Origin: Clostridium sp. CS001
GTDB lineage: Bacteria > Bacillota > Clostridia > Clostridiales > Clostridiaceae
Assembly: GCF_020443565.1 (NCBI RefSeq)
Contig: NZ_JAIZZN010000002.1
Coordinates: 1 to 64,000 of the forward strand
Direction: 5' to 3'
Length of the DNA: 64,000 bases
Made by a program: the position numbers and the translations under genes. Positions 23,507-32,918 of this stretch are shown one piece after another; positions within the stretch are counted from its first letter, which is position 1; each line of letters begins with the position of its first letter. The notes beneath the pieces are model-generated. The model saw nothing but the letters and a program-made list of their open reading frames with translations, did not search any database and had not been told where the DNA came from.

Positions 23507-25369
23507 TTGGTAGATGAGATGTTTGTAGATTTTAGATATGATAATTTAGCCTGTCCAGAAGATAAATATGTTATACTAAAAGAAAAACAAAGACGCATAA
23601 AAGAAAGGAAAATACCAAGAATGGATACAAAAGAATTTCAAAAAAGATCTCTAGCTTCAATATTCTTCTCATATTTTAAACCACACAAAAATTTATTCAT
23701 ATTAGATATGTCATGTGCATTATTAATTGCACTTATTGACTTATCATTCCCAGCAATAACCCGTTATTCTCTAAATAAGCTAATACCTAATAATGCTTAT
23801 AAAACTTTTATAATTGTTATGTTGGTAATGATAGTTGCCTATACACTAAGAGCTTTTTTCTACTATATAATAAACTACTACGGTCACACTTTTGGAGTAT
23901 TAGTAGAAGCAGATATAAGAAGCGATTTATTTCAGCATATGCAGGAATTGTCTTATGGATACTTTGATAAAAATCGTACAGGCCAACTACTTAGTAGACT
24001 TACAGCAGATTTATTTGATATAACTGAGCTTGCTCATCATGGTCCTGAAGATGTTTTTATATCCACCTTGACAATAATAGGGTCACTAGGCATCTTATTT
24101 ACTATTCAGTGGAAATTAACTTTGGTTATTGCTTTGATTTTGCCTATATTCATATTAGTTGTATGGCATAGACGTTCCGAAATGTCAAAAGCTTCTCTAG
24201 AAGTGAAAGTAAAAACAGCTTCTATAAATGTAAATATTGAATCAGGGCTTTCGGGCATGAAAACGGCAAAAGCATTTGCAAATGAGAACTCAGAATTTGA
24301 TAAGTTTATTGAATCAAATAATGCTTTCAAAACATCTAAAACTGAATTTTATAAGGCTATGGGACGTTTTAATGGTACAATGGAATTTTTCCTTTGTATT
24401 TTGCCAGCAACAGTTATCTTAGTAGGTGGTTTATTAATTATGAAAGGGCAGATGAATCAAATCGATTTAATAACTTTTACTTTATATATTGCTACTTTTA
24501 TAACTCCAATTAGAAAACTTTCAAACTTTGCTGAACTATTTGCAACAGGTGGAGCCGGACTTGCACGTTTTGTAGGTATGATGCGTACTGAAACTGAAAT
24601 GAAAGATGATCCTAATGCTGTAGAGATAGGCAGGGTAAGAGGAGAATTAGATATTGAAAATATTAGTTTTTCTTACAAAAAGGGGACTCAAGTATTACAC
24701 AATATTTCTCTTCATGTGGATCCCGGCGAAACAATTGCGGTGGTAGGTCAATCAGGTGGAGGAAAATCAACACTATGTAAATTGATTCCAAGGTTTTATG
24801 ATGTTGATGAAGGAAAAATTATGATTGACAATGTAGATATACGTAAAGTCACACAAGAATCTTTGCATAAAAATATTGGAGTTGTAGAACAAGATGTATT
24901 TCTTTTCGCTGATAGTATTCTCGAAAATATTAGATACGGTAGGCTTGATGCTACTCCTAAGGAAGTTGCAATAGCAGCAAAACAGGCAGAGATTTATGAT
25001 GATATTATTGCTATGCCTGATGGATTCAATACTTTTGTTGGAGAACGTGGAGCAATGCTTTCTGGTGGACAGAAACAACGTATTTCTATAGCTCGTATAT
25101 TTCTAAAAAACCCACCATTCCTAATTTTAGATGAAGCAACTTCTGCCCTTGATAGTGTTACTGAGGCTAAAATACAGGAAACTTTTGATAGTCTAATAGT
25201 AGGTAGAACAACTTTTGTCATTGCTCATAGATTATCTACGGTTAGAAAAGCAGATAGGATTCTTGTATTTGATAGTGGAAATATTATTGAAGATGGAAAT
25301 CACGAATGTTTAATGGGAAAAGACGGTGTCTATGCTGAGCTTTATAAAACTCAACATATAAATAAATAG
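23507..25369 (+). CDS. ABC exporter, fused membrane and ATPase domains (BmrA/MsbA-like)
   Basis: 620 residues. Six membrane helices span about 50-350, with the coupling motif GYFDKNRTGQLLSRLTAD between. The ATPase domain has Walker A GQSGGGKST, Q loop VEQDVFLFA, signature LSGGQKQRISIAR, Walker B FLILDEATSALD and the H loop in AHRLST. It acts as a homodimer (or with a partner) exporting lipid, drug or peptide. Start is TTG 23507 after AAGGAGG; ATG 23519 is the alternative. It has an unusually long charged N-terminal tail (~45 residues). Confidence 0.85.
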   Translation: MVDEMFVDFRYDNLACPEDKYVILKEKQRRIKERKIPRMDTKEFQKRSLASIFFSYFKPHKNLFILDMSCALLIALIDLSFPAITRYSLNKLIPNNAYKTFIIVMLVMIVAYTLRAFFYYIINYYGHTFGVLVEADIRSDLFQHMQELSYGYFDKNRTGQLLSRLTADLFDITELAHHGPEDVFISTLTIIGSLGILFTIQWKLTLVIALILPIFILVVWHRRSEMSKASLEVKVKTASINVNIESGLSGMKTAKAFANENSEFDKFIESNNAFKTSKTEFYKAMGRFNGTMEFFLCILPATVILVGGLLIMKGQMNQIDLITFTLYIATFITPIRKLSNFAELFATGGAGLARFVGMMRTETEMKDDPNAVEIGRVRGELDIENISFSYKKGTQVLHNISLHVDPGETIAVVGQSGGGKSTLCKLIPRFYDVDEGKIMIDNVDIRKVTQESLHKNIGVVEQDVFLFADSILENIRYGRLDATPKEVAIAAKQAEIYDDIIAMPDGFNTFVGERGAMLSGGQKQRISIARIFLKNPPFLILDEATSALDSVTEAKIQETFDSLIVGRTTFVIAHRLSTVRKADRILVFDSGNIIEDGNHECLMGKDGVYAELYKTQHINK

Positions 25370-25402
25370 ATGATTTCTGAATTTTAAACTAAAGCATTTT
25401 TT

Positions 25403-25440
25403 AGGGTGGATGTGCCAAAACTATTCCACCCTTTTTGTTT
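25403..25440. terminator. Terminator between convergent genes
   Basis: GGGTGGA (25404-25410) pairs with TCCACCC (25425-25431), then TTTTTGTTTT. It overlaps the last codons of the convergent EamA gene. Confidence 0.75.
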
Positions 25441-26356
25441 TAGTTTTATTAATCATATTTATAATCTGTTTAAAATCTAAATTTGTAACTATTAACCCAA
25501 TTATTATAACAGAAACCCCTGTCCATTGTAGGCTTGAGAGCTTTTCCACCAAAACAATTCTAGCTGTAAGTAGTCCAGTTATTGGAACCAATAATGATAA
25601 TGGTGAAATCTTATTAATTGGATATTTAGATATTAATATACTCCAAAATCCATATCCAAATAGCGTTGATCCAAAAGCTAAATAAAGGATTGCGAATATA
25701 GACATCATATTTAAATTAGACATTGAATTAATAAGAGTTTGTGGAGAGTCAATTAATAATGCTAGGATTAAAGTGGGAACTGGTGGTACAAGACTTCCCC
25801 ATACAACTAAACTTAACATATCAAGTTGTTCACCTTTTTCTATTGATTTTTTTGATGCAGTTTTTGCTACAATATTTGAGATAGACCAAAATATAGGCGC
25901 GCATATTGTAAGTAAAAGAGCGAGAATAGGTATGGATGTTATTCCAATGGTACTTGAAGCAACTCCTATCACAAGAAGCCCCAAAGCGCCAATTAAAAAA
26001 CCTACTAATTGTTTAGTTTTGAATTTTTCTTTTAATAATAAATATCCTAAAAGTGGAGATATAAATGCTTGTAATTGAACTATTATAGAGGCGATTCCAG
26101 CTGGCATTCCAATATGCATGGCATAAAACAAACAACCAAATTGACCTACCCCAACTGTAAATCCATAAAGTAGTAAATCTTTTAGTGGCATTTTAGGTGG
26201 TTTGATAAAAAATACGGCAGGAAATGCAACTAAAGTATACCTTAAAGTAACAAGTAGCATTGGAGGTACGCCTCCTAGGCCTAGTTTAATTACTGTAAAA
26301 TTTGCACCCCAAACTATCACCACTAATATAGCGAGAATAAAATCTTTTCTTTTCAT
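25421..26356 (-). CDS. EamA/DMT-family transporter
   Basis: 311 residues with ten predicted hydrophobic helices in two homologous halves, as in drug/metabolite exporters. Starts MKRKDFILAILVVIVWGANF (the WG.NF.. motif is typical) and has LKEKFKTKQLVGFLIGALGL closing the first half and LVEKLSSLQWTGVSVIIIGL closing the second. These proteins export amino acids or other metabolites; the substrate is unknown. GGGGGC lies upstream of ATG. Downstream convergent terminator shared with the ABC exporter. Confidence 0.85.
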   Translation of the reverse strand: MKRKDFILAILVVIVWGANFTVIKLGLGGVPPMLLVTLRYTLVAFPAVFFIKPPKMPLKDLLLYGFTVGVGQFGCLFYAMHIGMPAGIASIIVQLQAFISPLLGYLLLKEKFKTKQLVGFLIGALGLLVIGVASSTIGITSIPILALLLTICAPIFWSISNIVAKTASKKSIEKGEQLDMLSLVVWGSLVPPVPTLILALLIDSPQTLINSMSNLNMMSIFAILYLAFGSTLFGYGFWSILISKYPINKISPLSLLVPITGLLTARIVLVEKLSSLQWTGVSVIIIGLIVTNLDFKQIINMINKTKTKRVE

Positions 26357-26406
26357 AGATGCCCCCTATCGGCTAACGGCCTATGTCTACAATATCATAT
26401 TCAATT

Positions 26407-26802
26407 TTAAAACACAATAAGCATAGTGCCACCCACGTGGCAAGTGGCAAGTGGAGAGGCTGAAATTGATACAATGGCAAGCCGAATCTTCCAGCCATCT
26501 GCCTGGGTGAAATTAATAGATATTACTCCTGGAAGCTTATATTGCTTTGAATTTATCATACCCCAAATTTTCTCTTGAATCTTTGTATCCTTCATGAAAA
26601 TTTCAACTTTATATTTCCCTATAAGTGTATCCATTGCCCTATATCCATTTTGCCAAATTTCTTCTCCTTGTTTTATGGTTTTAACCTTAAATTTTTCCTG
26701 TGCAGTTTCTTTTACAAATTTACTCAAGATAAATTTTCCGTCTGCAACCATATCATAGATCTGCTGCTTTCCACCAAGTTTATTAGCAAGTGAGTCCAAC
26801 AA
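26407..26802 (-). CDS. Hypothetical protein with repeat-encoded C-terminus
   Basis: 131 residues starting at TTG 26802, after GTGAGG (spacing 7). The body (KFILSKFVKETAQEKFKVKT, GYRAMDTLIGKYKVEIFMKD, GVISINFTQADGWKIRLAIV) is soluble and unrecognised. The last 16 residues (SPLATCHVGGTMLIVF) are translated from a family A repeat, so the native end was probably near VSISA. A partial copy of its first codons and flank recurs at 30500-30560. Confidence 0.45.
   Translation of the reverse strand: MLDSLANKLGGKQQIYDMVADGKFILSKFVKETAQEKFKVKTIKQGEEIWQNGYRAMDTLIGKYKVEIFMKDTKIQEKIWGMINSKQYKLPGVISINFTQADGWKIRLAIVSISASPLATCHVGGTMLIVF
26424..26454 (-). repeat. Family A palindromic repeat (half element)
   Basis: TAGTGCCACCCACGTGG then CAAGTGGCAAGTGG. 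It encodes the end of the gene on the reverse strand. Confidence 0.85.
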
Positions 26803-27021
26803 AGCATATCCTCACTAGAAACTCAGGGTGGAAGAAATTACTACCCTGGGTTCTTTGAGAGCGTGCCTGTGGCTAAGCTCACTTGCTACCTGTTAAATCA
26901 TCATCTGACATACTGCAATATTAACTAGCTATTTACCAGGTTATGATATAAAATGTAGATAAAGGGATGGACAGCTAGCTTAAAAGTACCACCTACCTAA
27001 AAATTAAAAAGGGGACCAATT
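26803..27021. other. Intergenic with CAGGGT/ACCCTG hairpin
   Basis: CAGGGT (about 26825) and ACCCTG (about 26844) pair over a 13-nt loop. Part of this spacer (CACTTGCTA, ATCATCATCTG) recurs near 30530. The 3' end holds the ribosome site AAAAAGGGG for the next gene. Confidence 0.35.
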
Positions 27022-29361
27022 ATGAGAAATAAAAGAATTTTTTCTATTGTACTAAGTGCTATGATTTCATTTGGCGCTACGTTGCCCAGTTATGCACAAA
27101 ATGCTGAAGTTAAAAGCATTACTGCAAATTCTGCTAGTGTAGAGGGTAACCTAGCAAATGAAAATAATGCTAAAATTTCAAAGGATGACGCGAAAAAAAT
27201 TGCAAAAAAGGCTTTAAGTGATTATTTGGATATTACAATTGATGAAACACAGTATCAAACTAATGTAAACTTTAGTCCTAATTATAGGTACGCGACTGCT
27301 AATAAAGATTACATTTGGCAGATATCTTGGAATTCAAACAGCCAAAACAAAAGTGTTAATATCAATATTTCAGTAGATGCTAATTCAGGAAAAATTATTA
27401 ACATTGATAATTACACATATAATAATAGTCAGTCAGTGGCATCTGCAACATTAACAGAAGATAAAGCTAAAGAAATAGGTGAAAGTTTTTTAAACAAGAT
27501 AAATTTACAAGAGTTTCCACAGTGCAAGCTGATAGAAAGTTCTGAGATCAATAACGGTATGAGAGGAGATCTAACAGGGTATAATTTCACTTACTATAGA
27601 ACAGTAAATGGCATTCCTTTTTTAGGAAACTATTTAACTGTAGGCGTTGATGGAGTTACAGGTAAAATATCCTCATATAGTATTATGTGGAGTGATAGCC
27701 AGGTTCCCGAAATCCCAAAGGATGTTATTTTACCACAAGATAAAGCAAATCAGATTTTAAAGGATAATTTAAAGCTTCAACTCAAATATATACTTGTTAG
27801 AGATGAAAATGGAATGAGTGGTTCAACTCAGAATTTAAAGCTTGTATATATGATTGATTCATCAACAGGAACTAATATTGATGCAAAAGACGGAAAGATG
27901 TTAGATGTGTACAATACAGAATTGGCACAAAAAAAGGTAAGGAATTTAGATGCAACTCAGAAAAAAGCTTTTATAGATAGCTATAAACCACTACAGAAAT
28001 TGTCTAAGGAATTGGACAATAATTCTGCTGAAGCAATAATGAAACAAATAGTTCAAGAGATATATGGGGATAGCTATGATATTCAATCTATAAATTATCA
28101 AAAAGGTAATATAGGCTTTGGACCTACTGTAAATTGTTGGTCAGGGCAATTTAATAAAAAGGGTGTAACTAACGGTTTTGGGGATCAAGGTAATGTACAG
28201 ATAGACTCTTTAACAGGTCAACTTATGTCTTTATATAAATATAATCCTTATGGTGACATGACAGGTGCTAGTGATGTTACTGTGCAACCTAAACTTACTT
28301 GGGAACAGTCCTATGATAAGGCTATATCAATAGTTCAAAAGTATTTGCCAGATAAGGTGAAAGATATGAGTACTGAGCAAACTTATTTTCCAAGTACAAG
28401 TTATTATAATAACATAGCTCAAGTTGATAGAAATTATGGATTTTATTTTAATAGGTTAATTAATGGAATATCCTATCAAAACGATAATATCAGTATTCAG
28501 TTTGACACAATAACCGGTGAGATAACTAACCTAAATAGTTCATGGGCAGATAATTTTAAAATACCTTCAGCAGCTGGAATTATGAGCGCTGAGGATGCAC
28601 AAAAAATATTTTTTGCAAAATATACTCCTAAACTTGCATATTTACTTATCAATACAAGTAAAGATCTAAAGAACCCAGTTATGGAAGCTAAACTTGTATA
28701 CAGCCTAGAAAGTGGGATGCAATATAGCCAATTTAGTAACATAGACTCAACTACAAGAAACTTTGTAGATTATAATGGACAAGAAATCGATAATAACTTT
28801 ACAGCTTTTAAAACAAAGATTAAAGGAAGCCCTCAAGAAAAAGAGTTAAATCTCTTAGCTTCCCAGAGAATAATTAGTACTAAGGATTTTGATTTAAGCA
28901 AGAAAGTCTCTAGACTTGACTTAATAAAGATGCTTGTTAATGTAAAAGGGTACAGATATTATATGTCAAATGATATAGAAGATCTTAAAATAAATTATGG
29001 TGGAGAAAAAGGCGATGAAACATATAATTATTTGCAGCAGGCAGTTTCCTATGGAATATTAGAAAACTCAGGGGACTTTAAGGGAGACGAAATAATTACA
29101 AGAGAAGAAATGATTAAATATATTGTAAAACTTGCAGGCTATGATAAGCTTGCTAAGGCAAAAGACACTTTTATAGTTAAATACAGTGACGCAAGTGATA
29201 TAACTCCAGAAAATCTAGGCTATATAGCTATATCTAGAGCTTTAGGATTTGCTAATGCTACAGATAATAAATTTAAGCCAAAAGACAAAGTAATAATCTC
29301 AGATGCAGCTGTTTCTATATATAAAGTTTTAGATATCATAAGAAATAGCAGAGGAAATTAA
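27022..29361 (+). CDS. Secreted YcdB/YcdC-repeat (PepSY-like) protein with SLH-like end
   Basis: 779 residues. Signal peptide MRNKRIFSIVLSAMISFGAT, cut near SYA-Q. Several PepSY/YcdB-type units follow, each with helix (SKDDAKKIAKKALSDYL; LTEDKAKEIGESFLNKI; LTWEQSYDKAISIVQKYL) and strand part (VSVDANSGKI-like NISVDANSGKIINIDNYTY; VQIDSLTGQLMSLYKYNPYG; IQFDTITGEITNLNSSW). The C-terminal ~150 residues (RLDLIKMLVNVKGY; AVSYGILENSGDFKGDEIIT) resemble weak SLH domains, which would hold it in the cell wall. Function of YcdB proteins is unclear; PepSY units often inhibit peptidases. Well-spaced GGGGA site before ATG. Confidence 0.8.
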   Translation: MRNKRIFSIVLSAMISFGATLPSYAQNAEVKSITANSASVEGNLANENNAKISKDDAKKIAKKALSDYLDITIDETQYQTNVNFSPNYRYATANKDYIWQISWNSNSQNKSVNINISVDANSGKIINIDNYTYNNSQSVASATLTEDKAKEIGESFLNKINLQEFPQCKLIESSEINNGMRGDLTGYNFTYYRTVNGIPFLGNYLTVGVDGVTGKISSYSIMWSDSQVPEIPKDVILPQDKANQILKDNLKLQLKYILVRDENGMSGSTQNLKLVYMIDSSTGTNIDAKDGKMLDVYNTELAQKKVRNLDATQKKAFIDSYKPLQKLSKELDNNSAEAIMKQIVQEIYGDSYDIQSINYQKGNIGFGPTVNCWSGQFNKKGVTNGFGDQGNVQIDSLTGQLMSLYKYNPYGDMTGASDVTVQPKLTWEQSYDKAISIVQKYLPDKVKDMSTEQTYFPSTSYYNNIAQVDRNYGFYFNRLINGISYQNDNISIQFDTITGEITNLNSSWADNFKIPSAAGIMSAEDAQKIFFAKYTPKLAYLLINTSKDLKNPVMEAKLVYSLESGMQYSQFSNIDSTTRNFVDYNGQEIDNNFTAFKTKIKGSPQEKELNLLASQRIISTKDFDLSKKVSRLDLIKMLVNVKGYRYYMSNDIEDLKINYGGEKGDETYNYLQQAVSYGILENSGDFKGDEIITREEMIKYIVKLAGYDKLAKAKDTFIVKYSDASDITPENLGYIAISRALGFANATDNKFKPKDKVIISDAAVSIYKVLDIIRNSRGN

Positions 29362-29392
29362 GAATTCAATCGTTTAATCTATAAAATAAAAA

Positions 29393-29436
29393 AATATTGA
29401 GTTCTCAATGTATACACAAGAGAACTCAATATTTTT
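29393..29436 (+). terminator. Rho-independent terminator
   Basis: AATATTGAGTTCTC and GAGAACTCAATATT pair over 14 bp with a 13-nt loop, followed by TTT. Confidence 0.9.
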
Positions 29437-29538
29437 ACTTAGACTTTGCTAATATTTCTTCCATACTTTTAAATCCCTTATTTATAGACTCTTCTGGTTT
29501 TTAGTTATAACGCCAATAACTACAACAGCCATGAGAGA

Positions 29539-29668
29539 TAGCAAGAAGAAACTGTTTCCAGTTTCTTCTATGGGGTCTGGACAGCCATCTAAAGAAAGGA
29601 AATAAAATGGATGCATGGCTAGAATAACCTGGTTGATTAAGATTAAAATGAGAATAGATTGAGTAGGA
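29539..29668 (+). repeat. Family B dispersed repeat, long form
   Basis: GCAAGAAGAAACTG, TTTC, CAGTTTCTTCT, ATGGGGTCTGGACAG, then the same ~90-bp tail as at 21628 (GAAAGGAAATAAAATGG, CATGGCTAGAATAACC, GAGTAGGAATA). Confidence 0.9.
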
Positions 29669-29865
29669 ATATTTATTGTGAAGCTTATTTTATTTAAATT
29701 TATTAGATTGAAGATGCGACCCCATTGTAAAATATGGAAGCGTATGCGGACAGATTTTACTTGCTAAAAAAGGTGGTGTAGGAACTACTACAATTTGCTA
29801 TAATAGTATTAGGCAGATAAAGTTAGGTTATATATTATTTTAAAATTGAAATAGGGAGTGATTAA
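29669..29865 (+). promoter_or_regulatory. Spacer with extended -10 promoter for the TA operon
   Basis: TTTGCTATAATAGTATTA near 29794-29811 has TG-C-TATAAT, an extended -10. GGGAGTGATTAAATG gives the ribosome site and start of the antitoxin. Confidence 0.5.
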
Positions 29866-30120
29866 ATGAGTCCATTAGCTAAAGAAATAATAGAAAAGTT
29901 AAATAAAGAAAAAGATTCACGAGTATTAGGAGAAGTATTGGACTTTTATGAGTATTTGAAGCAGAAAAAAGATAAAGAGTTACAAAAAAAATGGGCGGAT
30001 ATTGATGAAGATGAAGCAACTGAAGATGAGAAAAAATCATATCAACAATATAAAAATTTGAATGAACAAGTTATTCCTTTAGAAAATTTAATGAAAGAAC
30101 TAAATTTAGATGAACAATAA
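29866..30120 (+). CDS. Antitoxin of a RelE/ParE-type toxin-antitoxin pair (DUF2281-like)
   Basis: 84 residues: MSPLAKEIIEKLNKEKDSRV then LGEVLDFYEYLKQKKDKELQ and an acidic C-terminal half. The pattern LA.EIIEKLN.....L.EVLDF.EYL resembles DUF2281-type antitoxins; the acidic tail would wrap the toxin. It overlaps the toxin gene by 11 nt, so the two are translationally coupled. GGGAG ribosome site. Confidence 0.8.
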   Translation: MSPLAKEIIEKLNKEKDSRVLGEVLDFYEYLKQKKDKELQKKWADIDEDEATEDEKKSYQQYKNLNEQVIPLENLMKELNLDEQ

Positions 30121-30361
30121 TTATAATATACAGTTGACCAAGAAAGCAGAAAAGTTTATTAACAAACAAGATAAAGATATACAGAAAAGAATTATTAAAG
30201 GAATTATTGAACTGCCTGAAGGGGACATAAAAAGATTAAAAGGTATGGTTGAAACATATAGATTAAGAATTGGAGATTTCAGAGTTTTATTTGAGAAGAA
30301 TGACAAAGAAGTTGTAATTGTTGTAATTGATGTTGGAAATAGAGGACAGATTTACAAGTAG
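30110..30361 (+). CDS. RelE/ParE-family toxin
   Basis: 83 residues: NIQLTKKAEKFINKQDKDIQ, KGIIELPEGDIKRLKGM, YRLRIGDFRVLFEKND and VVIDVGNRGQIYK. The core YRLRIGDFRVLF followed by I-DVGNRGxIY is the RelE/ParE beta-sheet with its conserved Arg residues. RelE types cut mRNA on the ribosome; ParE types act on gyrase. Sequence favours RelE (terminal Tyr, R/G-rich strand). Starts inside the antitoxin stop region. A terminator follows at 30438. Confidence 0.85.
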   Translation: MNNNYNIQLTKKAEKFINKQDKDIQKRIIKGIIELPEGDIKRLKGMVETYRLRIGDFRVLFEKNDKEVVIVVIDVGNRGQIYK

Positions 30362-30437
30362 CTAACTTCCAGCATCGCAGATGATGATTTAATGAAAATT
30401 TATGGGAATTGAAACTTAGTTCAAAGATAGCGAGGAG

Positions 30438-30466
30438 AACTGCTGAAGTAATTCGGTGGTTTTTTC
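30438..30466 (+). terminator. Rho-independent terminator
   Basis: AACTGCTGAA and TTCGGTGGTT pair over 10 bp (three G-T pairs), then TTTT. Ends the TA operon. Confidence 0.6.
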
Positions 30467-30652
30467 GTCGTTAAAATACAATTGATGAAATTACTAATAG
30501 CAAGTGAGTCCAGTAAAGCATGTCATCACTTGCTAGAATCATCATCTGCGAAGCTGTTCATCTTCCTCGAAGCTGAAATATTGACAACTTTGGAAGCAGA
30601 TTTAGACTGTAACTAAAGTAACCTTTCTAGGATATTACAAGTCGATGATTTA
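30467..30652. other. Spacer with partial copy of the 26800 region
   Basis: GCAAGTGAGTCCAGTAAAGC and CACTTGCTAGAATC resemble 26790-26900. No gene. Confidence 0.4.
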
Positions 30653-31350
30653 CTACTTTACAGTTACCTTACAGGTAGATGTTTTATCACTTCCATCGGA
30701 TGCATTGCCTGTGATGGTTGATGTTCCTTTTGTCATAGCAGTTAACTTGCCATTTTTATCTACAGCTGCAATTTTTGTGTTGGAAGATTTCCAAGTCACG
30801 GTCTCTGCCGTAGCATTCGTAGGGGCTATCGTTACTTTTAAAACGTATGTTTTTCCTTTGACTAAGGGGAGTGAAGTTTTGTTTAGGGTAATGCCAGTTA
30901 CTTTAACAGTAGTAGTCATAACGAGGATTTGGGCTGTTTGGTCGGGTCGGTTAATCTGGTTGGTACCAGCTATAAAAAGATTCTTCTCGGATAAACCATA
31001 TTTTTTGAGCAGTGAATCGTATGCTGGCTTGGAGATTTTTTTCTTATTCTGATAATAATCGGGGTTCTCAGGGTCTTCATTATATGATAAAAATTAGATG
31101 ATTCAATGATTTTTCCGTTTTTAATTTCTAGGATATGATACTCACTCGTTAAACCATGACTGTAATCTATCAAATTGTTATTTGATGAAAAAAAATGTAT
31201 CCCTGTGCATACATTTTGTCGTATGTACGAAGTTTTTCCTGGTAAATGTAAAAGAACCGATAGATTTTCACTCCGTCTTCACGTATTTTTTCGGCGACCA
31301 TTTTTTTGATACCCTCACCATTTATATCGTCTAAGAAAAGCTGCAATATG
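30653..31350 (-). pseudogene. Big_2 (bacterial Ig-like) domain protein, frameshifted remnant
   Basis: Reverse strand, from the left edge of the remnant: LFLDDINGEGIKKMVAEKIR, then a frame change, IDYSHGLTSEYHILEIKNGK, another change near MKTLRTP, then KKISKPAYDSLLKKYGLSEK, INRPDQTAQILVMTTTVKV and a complete Big_2 domain (GITLNKTSLPLVKGKTYVLK; WKSSNTKIAAVDKNGKLTA; GTSTITGNASDGS). It looks like the C-terminal part of a surface protein with at least two frameshifts and no start or signal peptide. Its 5' edge abuts the RACo remnant on the other strand. Confidence 0.65.
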
Positions 31351-31352
31351 TA

Positions 31353-32327
31353 ATTGTAAGTGCTATTAATGAGATGATTTCAGACATGTGTAATGATGCT
31401 CAAATTGACAGAAAAAACATTTATGAGATTTCTATTGCAGCAAATTGCACAATGATGCATTTTCTTTTAGGCGTTGATGCAACGTCTATTGGAAACTCGC
31501 CCTATGCACCAACATTTCTAAAATCCAAGAATATATTAGCCAAAGACATTGGGCTTAAAGCAGCTGAAGGCGCAAGGCTATATTGCCTTCCATCAGTTTC
31601 AGCCTACATAGGCGCAGATATTGTTGCCGGTGTATATGTTTGTCAGCTACATAAAGCAGAGGAAAACATTTTATTTATAGATATTGGAACCAATGGAGAA
31701 ATAGTTTTATCAAACCATGGGAAGCTATTATCTTGTTCCTGCGCTGCTGGGCCAGCCTTAGAGGGCATGAATATTAGTTCAGGTATGAGAGCAGCGGAAG
31801 GCGCAATTGAAGATTTGTTGATCACTGAAAGTGGGATTGAAATTAAAGTTATAGGAAACCAGCAGCCCATAGGATTATGCGGAAGTGGTATATTAGCTGC
31901 TGTGAAAGAGTTGATTCGCACAGGCTTTGTGAAAAAGAATGGAGCATTCATAAAAAAAGAAGAATTACAGGTATCAGATTATCGCTATAATATGATACAA
32001 TTAGCAAAAGGAGCTATTCTTTCTGGTTTTTATGCACTGATAAAGCAAGCTGACATTGATATGAGTAAACTTCATAAGGTTATGATTGCAGGACAATTTG
32101 GAGCTCATTTGCCAGCTGATAGTTTAGTGGGAACAGGTATTTTACCAGAAGAGATTAGAGAAAAATTAGTATATGTAGGAAACGCCTCTAAATCGGGAGC
32201 ATATATGGCTTTTATGTCTTCTAAAGTAAAAGAGGAAATTGAAGAATTAGCTCATAAAATGGATTATATGGAACTAGGCGCATCAGAGGGGTATGAGAGA
32301 CTTTTTGCGAAGTGCCTTCAATTCTAG
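31353..32327 (+). pseudogene. RACo/ASKHA-type corrinoid activation protein, C-terminal half only
   Basis: About 325 codons of the ASKHA ATPase domain: ISIAANCTMMHFLLGVDATS, GARLYCLPSVSAYIGADIVA, ENILFIDIGTNGEIVLSNHG, SCAAGPALEGMNISSGMRAA, GLCGSGILAAVKELI, MIAGQFGAHLPADSLVGTGI. This is the reductive activator of corrinoid proteins. The usual N-terminal [2Fe-2S] ferredoxin domain, linker and first phosphate motif are missing; homology starts abruptly at about 31353. ATG 31374 has no ribosome site. Possibly a recent truncation, since the remaining frame is intact. Confidence 0.75.
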
Positions 32328-32505
32328 GAATCCGGGGGTAGCTACCATCACAGATGACTATATAGAACCTGAAAATGATCCATGGATGCTATAAGAATAT
32401 CAATATAAGAGAAATTTAGAAAACAACTCATTGCTAGGCTAGAGAATTTTTCTCTAGCCTAGCAATAAGTTATTTGCACAGTATTAGAGAATAAAGGAGG
32501 TCAAT
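32328..32505. other. Short remnant and long hairpin
   Basis: A frame ATITDDYIEPENDPWML ends at 32394 and looks like another gene's C-terminus. The perfect hairpin at 32430-32466 follows. Confidence 0.35.
32430..32466 (+). terminator. Perfect 17-bp stem hairpin
   Basis: ATTGCTAGGCTAGAGAA, 3-nt loop, TTCTCTAGCCTAGCAAT. The T run is weak (AAGTTATTT), so it is either an inefficient terminator or a processing or pairing site. Confidence 0.65.
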
Positions 32506-32856
32506 ATGACAAAGCATAATATAAATTTTATGAGTTTTGAAAAAGTTTATCCATTGTATATAGCGAAAGCAGAGAGAAAAGGCCGTACAAAATCAGAAGT
32601 TGATGAAATTATCCTTTGGCTTACAAGATATACTAAAGAAGAATTGGAAATGCAATTGGAAAAAGAGGTAGACTTTGAGACCTTCTTTGCCCAGGCTCCA
32701 CATATGAACCCATCAAGAGAGCTAATTAAAGGTGTAGTCTGTGGTGTAAGAATAGAAAATATAGAAGAACCAATTATGAAGGAAATTCGATATTTAGATA
32801 AATTAATAGATGAATTAGCAAAAGGAAAAACCATGGAGAAGATTTTAAGATACTAA
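32506..32856 (+). CDS. DUF2200 family protein
   Basis: 116 residues. Matches the family throughout: [88 protein letters not shown] small, well conserved bacterial protein of unknown role. AAAGGAGG lies upstream. Monocistronic. Confidence 0.9.
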   Translation: MTKHNINFMSFEKVYPLYIAKAERKGRTKSEVDEIILWLTRYTKEELEMQLEKEVDFETFFAQAPHMNPSRELIKGVVCGVRIENIEEPIMKEIRYLDKLIDELAKGKTMEKILRY

Positions 32857-32918
32857 ATGCAACCTTAGAAATATTGCACCTTCATATGTTATACTAAATA
32901 GAGAGAGGGGTGTATTTT

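Noticed and set aside
26820-26880. GGGTGG-containing leader as a T-box or other riboswitch
   Set aside because: The AGGGTGGNACCGCG T-box core, specifier loop and downstream synthetase or amino-acid gene are missing; only a simple CAGGGT/ACCCTG hairpin is seen.
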